A stretch of 64,000 nucleotides of DNA from Cedecea davisae DSM 4568 (GCF_000412335.2 NZ_KE161030.1:3774626-3838625), one strand, 5' to 3'; positions 40,272-49,233 are shown, counted from the first letter of the stretch. Numbers and translations are program-made. The notes: generated from the sequence alone by a model not told the origin.

Positions 40272-40964
40272 TTAGGCGCACATAAAGCGAACTGCATCGG
40301 CAGCGTGAATGGCGGCGGTATCAAACACCGGCAGCGGGCAGTCCTGCTGGCCCAGCAGCAGCCCAATCTCGGTGCAGCCAAAAATAACGCCCTCTGCCCC
40401 CTGCGCCTGAAGCTCGCCAATCACCTGCTGGTAGTAGCTTTTTGACTCCGGGTTGATAACGCCGAGACACAGTTCGTCAAAGATAATCTGGTTGATGCGC
40501 TGGCGCTGAGCCTCATTCGGGATAATCGAACGAATGGCGAACTGCTCTTCCAGGCGACCGCGATAAAAATCCTGCTCCATGGTGTAGCGCGTACCCAGCA
40601 GCGCAACCCGGCTCGCGCCCTGAGCGGCAATCGCACGCCCGGTCGCATCGGCTATATGCAGGAAAGGCAGCGAGCAGCGGGCTTCAATCTGATGAGCCAC
40701 TTTATGCATCGTGTTGGTACAAAGAACGATGCCCTCGGCTCCCGCTTTTTGCAGTCCCAGCGCGGCATCCGCCAACATATCGCCGGCTTTATCCCACTCG
40801 CCTGCGGACTGGCAGGCCTCTATTTCATGAAAATCCACGCTGTGCAGCACGATTTTGGCCGAATGCAGGCCGCCGAGCCGCTGTTTGATCCCTTCATTAA
40901 TTAAGCGGTAATAAGGGATCGTCGATTCCCAGCTCATTCCGCCCAGTAATCCAATGGTTTTCAT
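40272..40964 (-). CDS. ygeA: Amino acid racemase YgeA (RacD-like aspartate/glutamate racemase family)
   Basis: 230 aa, as in E. coli. Start [20 protein letters not shown]. The two catalytic cysteines of the Asp/Glu racemase fold are in [11 protein letters not shown] and [11 protein letters not shown]. coli YgeA is a broad-range racemase. The next gene leftward is the MFS transporter; a GC-rich hairpin (cgccgggc-atga-cccggcg, about 40189-40207) lies between them. Confidence 0.94.
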   Translation of the reverse strand: MKTIGLLGGMSWESTIPYYRLINEGIKQRLGGLHSAKIVLHSVDFHEIEACQSAGEWDKAGDMLADAALGLQKAGAEGIVLCTNTMHKVAHQIEARCSLPFLHIADATGRAIAAQGASRVALLGTRYTMEQDFYRGRLEEQFAIRSIIPNEAQRQRINQIIFDELCLGVINPESKSYYQQVIGELQAQGAEGVIFGCTEIGLLLGQQDCPLPVFDTAAIHAADAVRFMCA

Positions 40965-41015
40965 CGTCGCCCCTTTTTTCGTTTAACCTCCGGTTATACC
41001 CCGGTTCCGGGCAAT

Positions 41016-41040
41016 AAAAAAGCCTCCGGATGGAGGCTTC
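41016..41040 (-). terminator. Terminator of the fepE-like gene
   Basis: On the minus strand gaagcctcc-atcc-ggaggctttttt forms a clean stem followed by T6, 15 bases after the stop. Confidence 0.9.
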
Positions 41041-41054
41041 TTCACTCAGGCGGC

Positions 41055-42176
41055 TTAAACAATTTCGATATTTTTCTTTCTGCCAGAAACGGCATTTTTC
41101 AACAGTACCGCACCGCAGGCGCCAATAAGACCCATCAATGCTGCCAGAGTCACAATGAGAGATTTCCCCAGACCGTCTTTTTTCATCGGCAGAGACGGGT
41201 TCATCTGATAGCGGAAGGGCTGGAAGTCGACGTCGTTTACTTTTACCTGTTGTAGCTTAGAAAGATAGTACTGGCGGTTCTGTACGCTGGCATTTAACTC
41301 TGCGACATCTTTTAGGGAGGATTCAATTTTCAACTTTTCTGCCAGGCCATCTGCACCCAGCGCAACGGAATAATCAGGATCGTCTTTTACTGCCTGCCCA
41401 TTGCTGTACACCGGCTTTTTAATACCGGCGGCATTCGCAACATCCAGCGAGTAGCCCAGACGTTGAATATTCACCTTATGCTGATTTTCAAGATTGATTC
41501 GATCTAGCTGCAGTTTGTCTTTCTCAACGGCGAATTTTAACTCAACGGCATAGCGTAAATTTTGTAATACATCCTGAGTCGCTCGCTGCCCAATGAACTG
41601 AATATAACCGTTCAGGACATCCTGAGCCTCTTCAGGATTTGGGCCGGTAAAGCTTAACATCCATGCTGTATAAGGCGTCGAATCGCTACCTTTGGTATCA
41701 GCCTTATTCACCGCCATAAATTTACCCGAGATCAGCTGAATGGCTCTGCGTAATTTGACCTGATCGACACTATCAGTAGCACCGATGAGTTGCTTTACAT
41801 AATCTGACTTTGCCAGATACTCTTCCCGAAGCGCCTGAGAATCAAAATCCTTCAGGAAATTTTGGTAAACGTGCTCTGCATCTATTTTAGGAGCCGCATC
41901 CAGAGCCGTTAGTTCAACCATTGCGCGGCGAAGTTCAATCAACTGAGCGGCCTCTGGCGGGGTAACAATAGCCTGACTGGTCCACTTCTGAGGCAGAATA
42001 AAGCTAATCACCAGCCCTGCGAATGCAGCGGCAAGCGTCGCGACAATAATGGTTTTTTTTGCCGAATAAAGGGTACTCATCAAGTCGATTAAATCGATTT
42101 CCCGGTGGAGCTCAGGAACCACAGGAAAGGCATGAATATCGTCTCTTTGTGCAGATTTTATTTCTATTGCGGACAT
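41055..42176 (-). CDS. FepE-like LPS O-antigen chain-length regulator (Wzz family)
   Basis: Polysaccharide co-polymerase of the Wzz family, 373 aa (E. coli FepE 377). Two membrane segments (residues about 40-60 and near the C-terminus) flank a long periplasmic part. It shares with FepE the blocks FILPQKWTSQAIVTPPE and NAAGIKKPVYSNGQAVKDDP, so this is FepE rather than WzzB. Start at 42176 gives the family N-terminus with acidic and polar residues. E. coli has fepE in the enterobactin locus, not here; no polysaccharide genes are nearby. Confidence 0.88.
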   Translation of the reverse strand: MSAIEIKSAQRDDIHAFPVVPELHREIDLIDLMSTLYSAKKTIIVATLAAAFAGLVISFILPQKWTSQAIVTPPEAAQLIELRRAMVELTALDAAPKIDAEHVYQNFLKDFDSQALREEYLAKSDYVKQLIGATDSVDQVKLRRAIQLISGKFMAVNKADTKGSDSTPYTAWMLSFTGPNPEEAQDVLNGYIQFIGQRATQDVLQNLRYAVELKFAVEKDKLQLDRINLENQHKVNIQRLGYSLDVANAAGIKKPVYSNGQAVKDDPDYSVALGADGLAEKLKIESSLKDVAELNASVQNRQYYLSKLQQVKVNDVDFQPFRYQMNPSLPMKKDGLGKSLIVTLAALMGLIGACGAVLLKNAVSGRKKNIEIV

Positions 42177-42537
42177 ATTAGCTAACTCGTGATGGTTGCC
42201 AGGGTATAGACACGGGCATGAAACAAATGAATGAGCGCGATTAAACAAAACGATTTCATTACAGAAATTCAACATTGCGCACTCATTTCCTCGCGCAAAA
42301 TTAAGATAATTCCTGATAATCCAGGCATTATCCCAAGAATATTCCTAAAAACAACCACTCAATGTTGTAGTTTATTTTTTTAGAAACACGTTTTTTCATC
42401 ATTACTGGAGAAACAAAGAGGGGCGGTCAATAGTGGGAAATTATTGGAGTCATCACCACTATAATTACCAAAAGACACCAAAAAAACAGATAGCAAATAC
42501 CAATCATTAAGTGGCTATAATCCAGAGAATGATGTTC
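42177..42537. other. 361-base AT-rich gap upstream of the fepE-like gene
   Basis: No open frame of note and no RNA gene recognised. It should carry the promoter of the fepE-like gene. Base composition is lower in GC than the coding DNA around it. Confidence 0.4.
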
Positions 42538-42801
42538 TCAGGGTTGAACAGCAATTATTTTATCCTCAAAAGACAAAACATCACTTTGCCGCGAAACCAG
42601 ATTCTCCTCACCCCAGAAGCGCTCAATCTCGGCCTGTAGCCAGTCACGAAAATAACCCACCCTCGGCAAGTCTCTTTCGCCCTGCGGGATCTCCAGCCAG
42701 TAGCCGTTGCCGCTTTGCAGTTCCAGTTCAGCCAGCGGCACCAGCAGCCCGTCGCGCATTTCATTGAGGATAATCATTCGATCCAGTACGGAGAGGGTTT
42801 G
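42538..42801 (-). pseudogene. Remnant of a LysR-type regulator (C-terminal part only)
   Basis: About 88 codons after the neighbour's stop, with a possible ATG at 42777. The stretch RDGLLVPLAELELQ...ERDLPRVGYFRDWLQAEI is like the last 60 residues of a GcvA-type LysR effector domain; no HTH or the rest of the domain remains. The frame runs on from the upstream MFS stop without a shift. Probably a leftover of a deleted regulator; a new small protein is less likely. Confidence 0.5.
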
Positions 42802-43929
42802 TTATTTCCGCAGATAGCCACGCCCGATAAGGCAGATCCCCCCAGCGCTGAGCACCAGCGTGACGCCCAGTTGTTGATAGCAGCCCGAAACCAGCAACCC
42901 AATGCCAATCAGCAAATAATAGGCGAAGCCAAACAGCGCCCCGGCGGTTCCACGGCAGTCTCCGTACTCGCTCAGCGCGGTGCCGAGCACCACCGGAATA
43001 GCCATTGAAAACGCCACCATCACCATAAACATCGGCGCAAGAAACCAGATACTGTGCTCCATGAAATAAACGCCCGCACTTCCCGCAAGACCGCAGATAC
43101 TGGCCGTCAGCAGCAGCATTCTGGCCGCGACCCCACGCTTTATCAGCCGATGATTTAGCCGCGCTCCAGCAAGAGAACCCAACGCCAGCACTACCCCCGT
43201 CAGCCCGAATGTAGCCGGCTTCAGGCCAAACTGCTGGAACAAAAACGGCGCCTGGCTGTAGTAGCTGAACAGCCCAATATTAAAGAACGCCACCAGCCCG
43301 GTTGCCCTCCAGATTTTGGTATCCCGCAGCATGCGGCCTGAAACCTGCCCCAAAGCCGGACATTGATGCTGTTCAGGCCGGGTTTCGTCCAGCCGCCATG
43401 CGCACCAGAGCAGCAAAGCAGCGGCCAGCCCGGCGAGCGAGTAAAAAACGGCCTGATATCCGCCAAAAGAGACAATCAGCCCGCCAAACCACAGGCCAAG
43501 TGCCGGGCTTACCGCCAGCGCGATGCCCATAAACGAGAAGATCCGCGCCAGATCCGGGCCGCTGTAGCGGTCGCGCAGCACGGTTTGGGTCACCACGGAG
43601 CCGGTTGCCGCCCCAAAAGCGGCCAGCATTCGGGCCGCAAGTAGCAGTGAAAAATGCGAGGTCAATAATGCGGCCACCGCACCAGCCGCGTAGCAAAGCA
43701 GCCCCAGTAGCAGCGCCGGTTTACGTCCGAGTAAATCACTGACTCGCCCCCAGAACAGCACGCCTGCGGCAAAGCCAACAAAATAGAGCGAGAGCGTCCA
43801 GGCTGCGTCCTGAGCGGTTACGGAAAAGTGCCGGGCGATATCGGTTAAAGCCGGGCTATAAAGGGTTTCCACAATTTGTGGAAACATCAGCAGCGCGGTC
43901 AACAGCGCCATTCCGGGATGTGTTTTCAC
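42802..43929 (-). CDS. MFS transporter of the Bcr/CflA drug-efflux group
   Basis: 375 aa with 12 membrane segments. LYFVGFAAGVLFWGRVSDLLGRKPALLLG contains the DHA1 motif A (G-R-V-S-D-L-L-G-R-K), and VTQTVLRDRYSG is like the Bcr loop 4-5. I start it at the GTG at 43929, which has aggagg 8 bases upstream; the frame continues to 43992 without support. Divergent from an AraC regulator. Confidence 0.87.
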   Translation of the reverse strand: MKTHPGMALLTALLMFPQIVETLYSPALTDIARHFSVTAQDAAWTLSLYFVGFAAGVLFWGRVSDLLGRKPALLLGLLCYAAGAVAALLTSHFSLLLAARMLAAFGAATGSVVTQTVLRDRYSGPDLARIFSFMGIALAVSPALGLWFGGLIVSFGGYQAVFYSLAGLAAALLLWCAWRLDETRPEQHQCPALGQVSGRMLRDTKIWRATGLVAFFNIGLFSYYSQAPFLFQQFGLKPATFGLTGVVLALGSLAGARLNHRLIKRGVAARMLLLTASICGLAGSAGVYFMEHSIWFLAPMFMVMVAFSMAIPVVLGTALSEYGDCRGTAGALFGFAYYLLIGIGLLVSGCYQQLGVTLVLSAGGICLIGRGYLRK

Positions 43930-43992
43930 CCTCAGTCCTCCTGAAAAAGAGGCGCTATTGTAGGCAAACCCGAAATGGAACATTATAAACAT

Positions 43993-44021
43993 CCGGACAT
44001 TTTATAGCGGAAATCGGACAT
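43993..44021. promoter_or_regulatory. Direct repeat between MFS and AraC-type genes, probable operator
   Basis: ccggacat at 43993-44000 and tcggacat at 44014-44021 lie 21 bases apart, two helix turns, in the same direction, as AraC dimers bind. It overlaps the AraC-gene start region. Confidence 0.45.
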
Positions 44022-44022
44022 T

Positions 44023-44781
44023 ATGAGCTGGCTGAACGCCGACGCCGAATTTAACCCTGACGAGCTGAATCAAAGCGTCATTGGCGTACAAGCCGAGCTG
44101 GGTAACCATGACTCCGGCCTGCACCGGCACCGTATGGGCCAGTTGCTGTTCACCCGTGAAGGCTGCGTAAAGCTGACGATACATGAAGGCCAGGTGCTGT
44201 CTTTGCTGCCGCCCGGTAAAGTTGCCTGGCTTCCCGGCGGCGTGAGCCACCGCGCTGAAATGAAAAATAGCGTGGCTTACCGCTCCATCTGGTTTGACCC
44301 GGAGCGCTACCCCACGCTTCCCGCCGCAGCAATCGTGCTCAACGCTACGCCGCTGCTTCACGAACTGCTGGAGAGAATGTCAGCCAGCCCGTGGGAAACA
44401 AACTGGGAGCAGGGAGCCGCTCAGCACATGGCAGCACTTTGTGTCGCCGAGCTCGAGGCCGCCCGAGAAGAGCCGATGACCCTTCGCTTCGTGCAGGATA
44501 AACGGCTGCGCCATCTCAGCGGCGATGAGCTGCCACCGCAGTTGCACGAACTTGCCGCCGTGACTGGCGCAAGCGAGCGAACCATCGGCCGTATTTTTCG
44601 CCGCGAAACCGGCCTGTCTTATCAACAATGGCGTCAGCAGTGGCGGCTGATGAAAGCGGTTGAAATGTTGGCAAGCGGGGAACGGATATCCGCCGTAGCC
44701 GGAGCGCTGGGCTTCTCAAGCGACAGCGCCTTTATCTACTTCTACCGCAGCCTGACCGGGCAAACGCCGGGCATGCTGTGA
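44023..44781 (+). CDS. AraC-family transcriptional regulator
   Basis: 252 aa. N-terminal cupin (HDSGLHRHRMGQLLFTREGCVKL, PPGKVAWLPGGVSHRAEM) and two HTH at the C-terminus (LAAVTGASERTIGRIFRRETG; ISAVAGALGFSSDSAFIYFYR). The architecture resembles regulators that control a divergent MFS pump, e.g. NimR. Its divergent partner is the Bcr/CflA-type gene. Confidence 0.9.
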   Translation: MSWLNADAEFNPDELNQSVIGVQAELGNHDSGLHRHRMGQLLFTREGCVKLTIHEGQVLSLLPPGKVAWLPGGVSHRAEMKNSVAYRSIWFDPERYPTLPAAAIVLNATPLLHELLERMSASPWETNWEQGAAQHMAALCVAELEAAREEPMTLRFVQDKRLRHLSGDELPPQLHELAAVTGASERTIGRIFRRETGLSYQQWRQQWRLMKAVEMLASGERISAVAGALGFSSDSAFIYFYRSLTGQTPGML

Positions 44782-44802
44782 TACAAAGCCACTGCCAACA
44801 AC

Positions 44803-45426
44803 TTAGCCATACGCAGTGCCGCTCATTGCCGCCAGCACGCCCGCAGAGCCTCTATCAATCAGGTTTAAAAACACGTTCGCCGCAGCGGCATTATCCTGGG
44901 TTTGACTGAAGTGCCGATGGGCCTGAATAAGCGCTGCGCTCCACGTAGCCAGCAGCAGAGAGGCTGCAAGTTGGATCTCAGGGTTCCGGAAATCGCCTCC
45001 AGCCAGCTCGCACGCAAGCGCCTGAGTGAATTCATCGCGGATTGCTCTGGCACGCGCCTTCAGCGCTTCGCTATTTTCGATGGTGGAAACAAACCCCTGG
45101 CCCGCCACCGAGAAAGCAACCAGCGGGCTGCCCTGCTCCACCAGTTGATGGGCAAAACGGCGCAATGCTTCAACCGGGCCAATACCCGTATCCCGCAGGC
45201 TAAGCGCGCTACGCAGCATCTCCAGCCCCTCTTCTTCACGGTCAAAGAACATGTCTTCTTTACGCGGGAAATGGTTAAACACCGTCATACGCCCCACGCC
45301 AGCCTCAGCGGCAATTTCATCAATCGTCACCTGCTCAAAACCCTTTTCCAGAAACAGCCGGGTGGCAACGTTAGAGATTCTTTGCCGGGTGGCCAGGCGA
45401 TTAAGCGTTCGACGATCGGATGACAT
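44803..45426 (-). CDS. TetR-family transcriptional regulator
   Basis: 207 aa. N-terminal HTH ISNVATRLFLEKGFEQVTIDEIAAEAGVGRMTVFNHFPRKEDMF is a textbook TetR domain. Start at 45426 has aagga before it; the frame continues upstream into the operator and promoter region. It is divergent from a Tet-type MFS gene. Its ligand domain is not of the tetracycline-repressor type. Confidence 0.9.
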   Translation of the reverse strand: MSSDRRTLNRLATRQRISNVATRLFLEKGFEQVTIDEIAAEAGVGRMTVFNHFPRKEDMFFDREEEGLEMLRSALSLRDTGIGPVEALRRFAHQLVEQGSPLVAFSVAGQGFVSTIENSEALKARARAIRDEFTQALACELAGGDFRNPEIQLAASLLLATWSAALIQAHRHFSQTQDNAAAANVFLNLIDRGSAGVLAAMSGTAYG

Positions 45427-45454
45427 TGACAGAATCCTTGCTGATGGATAATTA

Positions 45455-45484
45455 TGTACTGAGTATATATTGGTACTTAGTACA
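45455..45484. promoter_or_regulatory. Inverted repeat between TetR and Tet-type MFS genes, probable operator
   Basis: tgtactgagta (45455-45465) and tacttagtaca (45474-45484) form an imperfect palindrome of 11-base arms with an 8-base spacer. One arm is 8 bases from the MFS start. Confidence 0.65.
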
Positions 45485-45492
45485 GGTAAACC

Positions 45493-46689
45493 ATGAACAA
45501 AGCCCTTGTGGTTATTTTCTCCGCCATCTGCCTTGATGCCGTTGGTATCGGTCTGGTGTTTCCTATCCTTCCCAGGCTGCTGGAACAGGTCACGCAGAGT
45601 CAGGACATTGCCCACTGGATAGGCATCATGACCGCGCTTTATGCGCTGATGCAGTTTGTCTTTGCCCCTTTGCTGGGTGCATTAAGCGACAATTATGGTC
45701 GCCGCCCGGTGCTGCTGATTTCGCTGGCAGGTGCGGCCATTAACTATCTGATTATGGCCTTTGCCCCTCAGCTGTGGATGCTGCTGCTCGGCCGCGCCAT
45801 AGCCGGGTTAACCAGCGCCAACGTTTCGGTCGCGATGGCGTATATCACCGATGTTAGCCCGGAGGATAAACGCGCTCGCCGTTTCGGGTTGTTTAACGCT
45901 ATGTTTGGCGCGGGCTTTATTATCGGCCCGGTGTTGGGTGGGTTGCTTGGTGATTACTGGGTACGCCTGCCGTTTATCGCCGCCGCCGTCCTCAACGGCT
46001 GCAATCTGCTGATGGCGCTATTTATGCTGCCGGAATCACGCCAGCCGGAACGCCAGCCTTTCAGGCTGGCCACGCTCAACCCGCTGCTGCCGCTGCGTAA
46101 AATTTTCGCCATGAAGGGGCTTATCCCGATTGCGCTGGTATTTTTCATTTTAAGCGCCACCGGCGAGGTCTACGGCACCTGCTGGGCGCTGTGGGGATTT
46201 GATACTTTCGGCTGGAACGGCCTGTGGATTGGGCTTTCGCTGGGGGCTTACGGCATTTGCCAGACGCTGACCCAGGCGCTACTTCCCGGCCCGGTAACCC
46301 GGGTGCTGGGCGAGCGGGGTGCGGTGCTGTTCGGGATTGCCAGCTCCTGCGCGGCGCTGGCGATGCTGGCTTTTACTCAGCAAGGCTGGCTGGTGTTTGT
46401 GATTATGCCGCTGTTTGCCCTCGGCGGAGTAGGCACCCCGGCGCTACAGGCTTTAGCTACCCGCAAGGTAGATTCCGGCAGCCAGGGGCAATTACAGGGC
46501 ATTCTCGCGTCGTCGGTTAGCCTGGCGTCGATAATTGCTCCGCTGGGCTTTTCCAGCTTCTACTTTGTGGTGCAAAAGCAGTGGCCCGGCGCTATCTGGT
46601 TATCAGTGATTGCGGTGTACGCCGTCGCGGTGCCGCTGGTGCTGCTCGGCACCAGAAGCAGGCAGGCGGAGCAGCCGCAGCGCCTGTAG
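45493..46689 (+). CDS. TetA-like MFS efflux transporter (TCR/Tet family)
   Basis: 398 aa, 12 segments. SDNYGRRPVLLISLAGAAINYLIMAFAPQLWMLLLGR matches the Tet motif A (D-x-x-G-R-R-P-V-L-L) and LVFPILPRLL matches the first helix of TetA. Tet-family members of this kind are often chromosomal and their substrate is not tetracycline for certain. Controlled probably by the divergent TetR gene. Its stop touches the next gene. Confidence 0.88.
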   Translation: MNKALVVIFSAICLDAVGIGLVFPILPRLLEQVTQSQDIAHWIGIMTALYALMQFVFAPLLGALSDNYGRRPVLLISLAGAAINYLIMAFAPQLWMLLLGRAIAGLTSANVSVAMAYITDVSPEDKRARRFGLFNAMFGAGFIIGPVLGGLLGDYWVRLPFIAAAVLNGCNLLMALFMLPESRQPERQPFRLATLNPLLPLRKIFAMKGLIPIALVFFILSATGEVYGTCWALWGFDTFGWNGLWIGLSLGAYGICQTLTQALLPGPVTRVLGERGAVLFGIASSCAALAMLAFTQQGWLVFVIMPLFALGGVGTPALQALATRKVDSGSQGQLQGILASSVSLASIIAPLGFSSFYFVVQKQWPGAIWLSVIAVYAVAVPLVLLGTRSRQAEQPQRL

Positions 46690-47373
46690 TCAGGTCGCGC
46701 TGTGTTTGTCGGCGCAGGTCACGATGTCCGGCTTGCTCATAATGACTTTATCGGTCCCGTAGCGCGTAATGTTCAGCATCGCGTTGCCGATGTCGATAAT
46801 GGATAAAAAGCGCTTGCCGGTAACCGCGCTGATAAGCCGCATTATCGGTGCGATGACGATGTATAACAGCCGATAAGCCGGAGTGCGGGACTGGACATCC
46901 GGCGTCGGCAGAATGAACGCCGGGCGGAAAATGGCGACATTGCCGGTAAACAACGCCTGTAGCTTGTTTTCCACTTCGCCGCGCACCCGAGCCCACATCT
47001 GTGAACTCTTGCCGCTGGCGTCAGCCCCCGCGCCGGATACATAAATAAACTTCATCTGCGGGCTGCTGGCCTTGAGCTGTTCCGCAACGCGCAGCGTCAT
47101 ATCGTAAGTGACCCGGCGATAAACCTCTTCGCTGACGCCGGATGAGCTGATCCCGGCGCAGAAGAAGCAGCCGTCAACGTCGCTGAACAGAGGGTCTGAT
47201 GCATCAAAGGTCAGCAGATCTTTATTTACGATATGGCGCACACGCGGGTCAGCAACGCCTTCAGGCTCGTTCCTGACCAGCAAAATAATCTCGCTAACGT
47301 CTTTCGCCGCCAGGCTTGCCCGCAGCACGCCCTGCCCGACCATGCCGCCAGAACCAACAATCACAATTTTCAT
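46690..47373 (-). CDS. NAD(P)-binding Rossmann-fold protein (atypical SDR/NmrA-like)
   Basis: 227 aa. It starts with KIVIVGSGGMVGQGVLRASL, a Gly-rich dinucleotide loop, and has the YVSGAGAD block near residue 110. No catalytic Tyr-x-x-x-Lys pair of classical SDRs is seen. It resembles semialdehyde dehydrogenase-like or epimerase-type single-domain proteins. It lies 25 bases after the TetR gene, so the two are cotranscribed. Confidence 0.8.
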   Translation of the reverse strand: MKIVIVGSGGMVGQGVLRASLAAKDVSEIILLVRNEPEGVADPRVRHIVNKDLLTFDASDPLFSDVDGCFFCAGISSSGVSEEVYRRVTYDMTLRVAEQLKASSPQMKFIYVSGAGADASGKSSQMWARVRGEVENKLQALFTGNVAIFRPAFILPTPDVQSRTPAYRLLYIVIAPIMRLISAVTGKRFLSIIDIGNAMLNITRYGTDKVIMSKPDIVTCADKHSAT

Positions 47374-47398
47374 CAGCAGTACCTGTTAAAAAGTAGAG

Positions 47399-47968
47399 TC
47401 AGGCAGAAATAGCACGCCACATCATTCCAAAGCCCAGTTCCAGCAGCGCTTCTTTATCCGCTGGGTGTTTTGCAATTTGCTCGCTGGTAGCATCGGAAAT
47501 ATTCTGGATAACGGCGTAGATAAACGCTTTGCTGTCGGTGACGAACAGCGACTGCTTAATGGCGTTATCAAACATTTTATCCGCCTGGTTTAGCGCCTCC
47601 GGCGTGCTGGCGATGGTTTCCGGCGTTAGCAGCTCTGACACCGTCAACAACCTTAATACCCGCTTCCCTTCAGGATTTCTCAGCGACCATTCGGTGTAGC
47701 CCCGCCAGATATGCAATATCTGAGTGCGAAATTCGGCATCCTTCGGGTAACCGGCGACCAGCAGGTCGGACATATCCTGCTTCAGCATCAAATACACTTC
47801 ATTAAGCAGCTGCTCTTTGGTCGGAAAGTAGGTAAACAGCGTTCCTACCGCCACACCGGCACGTTTAGCAATGCTGGCCGTAGTGGCCGATAAACCACTT
47901 TCGGCAACCGTCTGCACCGCCGCTTCAAGAAGTGCCGCATGTTTTTGCGGGCTTAGTGGTCTTGCCAT
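47399..47968 (-). CDS. TetR-family transcriptional regulator
   Basis: 189 aa, start at 47968 with cggaggc upstream. HTH AAVQTVAESGLSATTASIAKRAGVAVGTLFTYFPTKEQLL. The first gene of a two-gene operon with the NAD(P)-binding protein. The SDR gene on its upstream side has a TetR-type palindrome and may be a target. Confidence 0.9.
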   Translation of the reverse strand: MARPLSPQKHAALLEAAVQTVAESGLSATTASIAKRAGVAVGTLFTYFPTKEQLLNEVYLMLKQDMSDLLVAGYPKDAEFRTQILHIWRGYTEWSLRNPEGKRVLRLLTVSELLTPETIASTPEALNQADKMFDNAIKQSLFVTDSKAFIYAVIQNISDATSEQIAKHPADKEALLELGFGMMWRAISA

Positions 47969-48072
47969 TATTACGCCTCCGGGGCCGGTAAATTCAGTGA
48001 GCACAGTGTAATAGATTTAGCCGCCTGGATTTTAGCTTTGCTTTCCTCCCGCCGTTTGCGGGAGGAACGGTG

Positions 48073-48924
48073 TTACTCGGGAATAAACCCGGTTTTGCCT
48101 TCAATAGCGACGGAGACGGAAATCTCCTGCTGCGACTCCAGAGATTGCAGGCTTTTTTGGTAGCTGCCTTTAAGGATCTGGAAGGCGTCCGCGCCCAGAA
48201 CGGTACGCAATTCCGGTTCCGGCTGCTGGCTCAGGGTATAGATGGCGTTCGCCATTTTAACCGGGTCACCTGAGTTACTTTCCTCACCGTGCTCGGCAAT
48301 CCAGCGGCGTAGTTGCCCCACGGTGCCGTCTTTGTAGGCCGCGGTTTCTTCGGTCCAGCGCACGTTGGCCTGGAAGTTGGTTTTAATCGAGCCAGGTTCG
48401 ATGATTTGCACCTTGATATTGAATTCAGCAACTTCCTGGGCCACTGTCTCAGCAAAACCTTCAAGACCATATTTAGCCGCGTGATAAAACGCACCGCCGG
48501 GGAAAGCAACGCGCCCGCCCATGCTGGAAACGTAAATCAGGCGTCCCTGTTTCTTAGCCCGCAGAGCCGGAAGGAAAGCACGCGTAATGTGTACCGGGGA
48601 GAGCAGGTTTAAAGCAAATTGATGCTCGATTTCCTGCTCGCTAAACTCTTCCATTGCGCCAATAATCGCGCCGCCCGCGTTGTTCACAATAATGTCGCTG
48701 TCGGCGTGCTTTTTAGCGATTTCCGGCAAGCTGGCAAAATCCGTTACGTCCAGCTTCTCAACAACAAGCTGCGAGGAAAATTGCTGGCTCAGCTCTGCCA
48801 GAGCTGCCGGATTACGTACGGCGGCAACTACGGTGTGCCCGGCTTCCAGTACGCGACGGGTCAGCGCCAGGCCAAGGCCGCCGGAAGCACCGGTGATAAA
48901 CCACTTTTCAGTTTTAGACGTCAT
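48073..48924 (-). CDS. Short-chain dehydrogenase/reductase
   Basis: 283 aa classical SDR. Cofactor loop TGASGGLGLAL, NNAGGA motif, Ser in SSMGG and the catalytic Tyr-x-x-x-Lys in YHAAKYG. Start at 48924 has ggggaaaa upstream. Substrate unknown. It lies upstream of the TetR operon in the same direction. Confidence 0.88.
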   Translation of the reverse strand: MTSKTEKWFITGASGGLGLALTRRVLEAGHTVVAAVRNPAALAELSQQFSSQLVVEKLDVTDFASLPEIAKKHADSDIIVNNAGGAIIGAMEEFSEQEIEHQFALNLLSPVHITRAFLPALRAKKQGRLIYVSSMGGRVAFPGGAFYHAAKYGLEGFAETVAQEVAEFNIKVQIIEPGSIKTNFQANVRWTEETAAYKDGTVGQLRRWIAEHGEESNSGDPVKMANAIYTLSQQPEPELRTVLGADAFQILKGSYQKSLQSLESQQEISVSVAIEGKTGFIPE

Positions 48925-49000
48925 CTTTTTCCCCTTAGTTATCAGGCGCTGCACGCTGCCGGTAAGGCTTATGTGCGGTGTATTACGGCCAACCAATAAA

Positions 49001-49018
49001 TGACTGACCACTCACTCA
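49001..49018. promoter_or_regulatory. TetR-type palindrome upstream of the SDR gene
   Basis: tgactgaccactcactca has the form TGAnTGAnnnnTCAnTCA with perfect symmetry in the conserved positions. It lies 77 bases upstream of the SDR start. Confidence 0.5.
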
Positions 49019-49095
49019 ATTATAAGATTGACGATTTTATTTGCAATACATGACGGTGAAATTTATTCGCCCGGCAGTCGGAGGGGCGATTTAAA

Positions 49096-49233
49096 ATGAG
49101 TTTTATCAGTCCGATACAGACAGAATTTTTTCTGATGGGCAAGGGAAAAACCAGGGGGGAGCGTTCGATAAAGCAGCATATTGCGCCAGGAAGCGTTTGT
49201 CGCGCGATCTGGCCACACTCAAGCAGCAGATAA
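49096..49233 (+). CDS. Possible small protein (45 aa)
   Basis: Short open frame starting MSFISPIQTEFFLMGKGK and ending HSSSR; ggagggg lies 9 bases upstream, and the stop is directly followed by a strong hairpin. No homologue recognised. It may be real or a chance frame between two minus-strand genes. Confidence 0.25.
   Translation: MSFISPIQTEFFLMGKGKTRGERSIKQHIAPGSVCRAIWPHSSSR

Noticed and set aside
45493-46689. Acquired tetracycline-resistance gene tetA
   Set aside because: The pump is Tet-family, but its TetR neighbour is not a tetracycline repressor, and codon use is like the chromosome; I call it TetA-like only.
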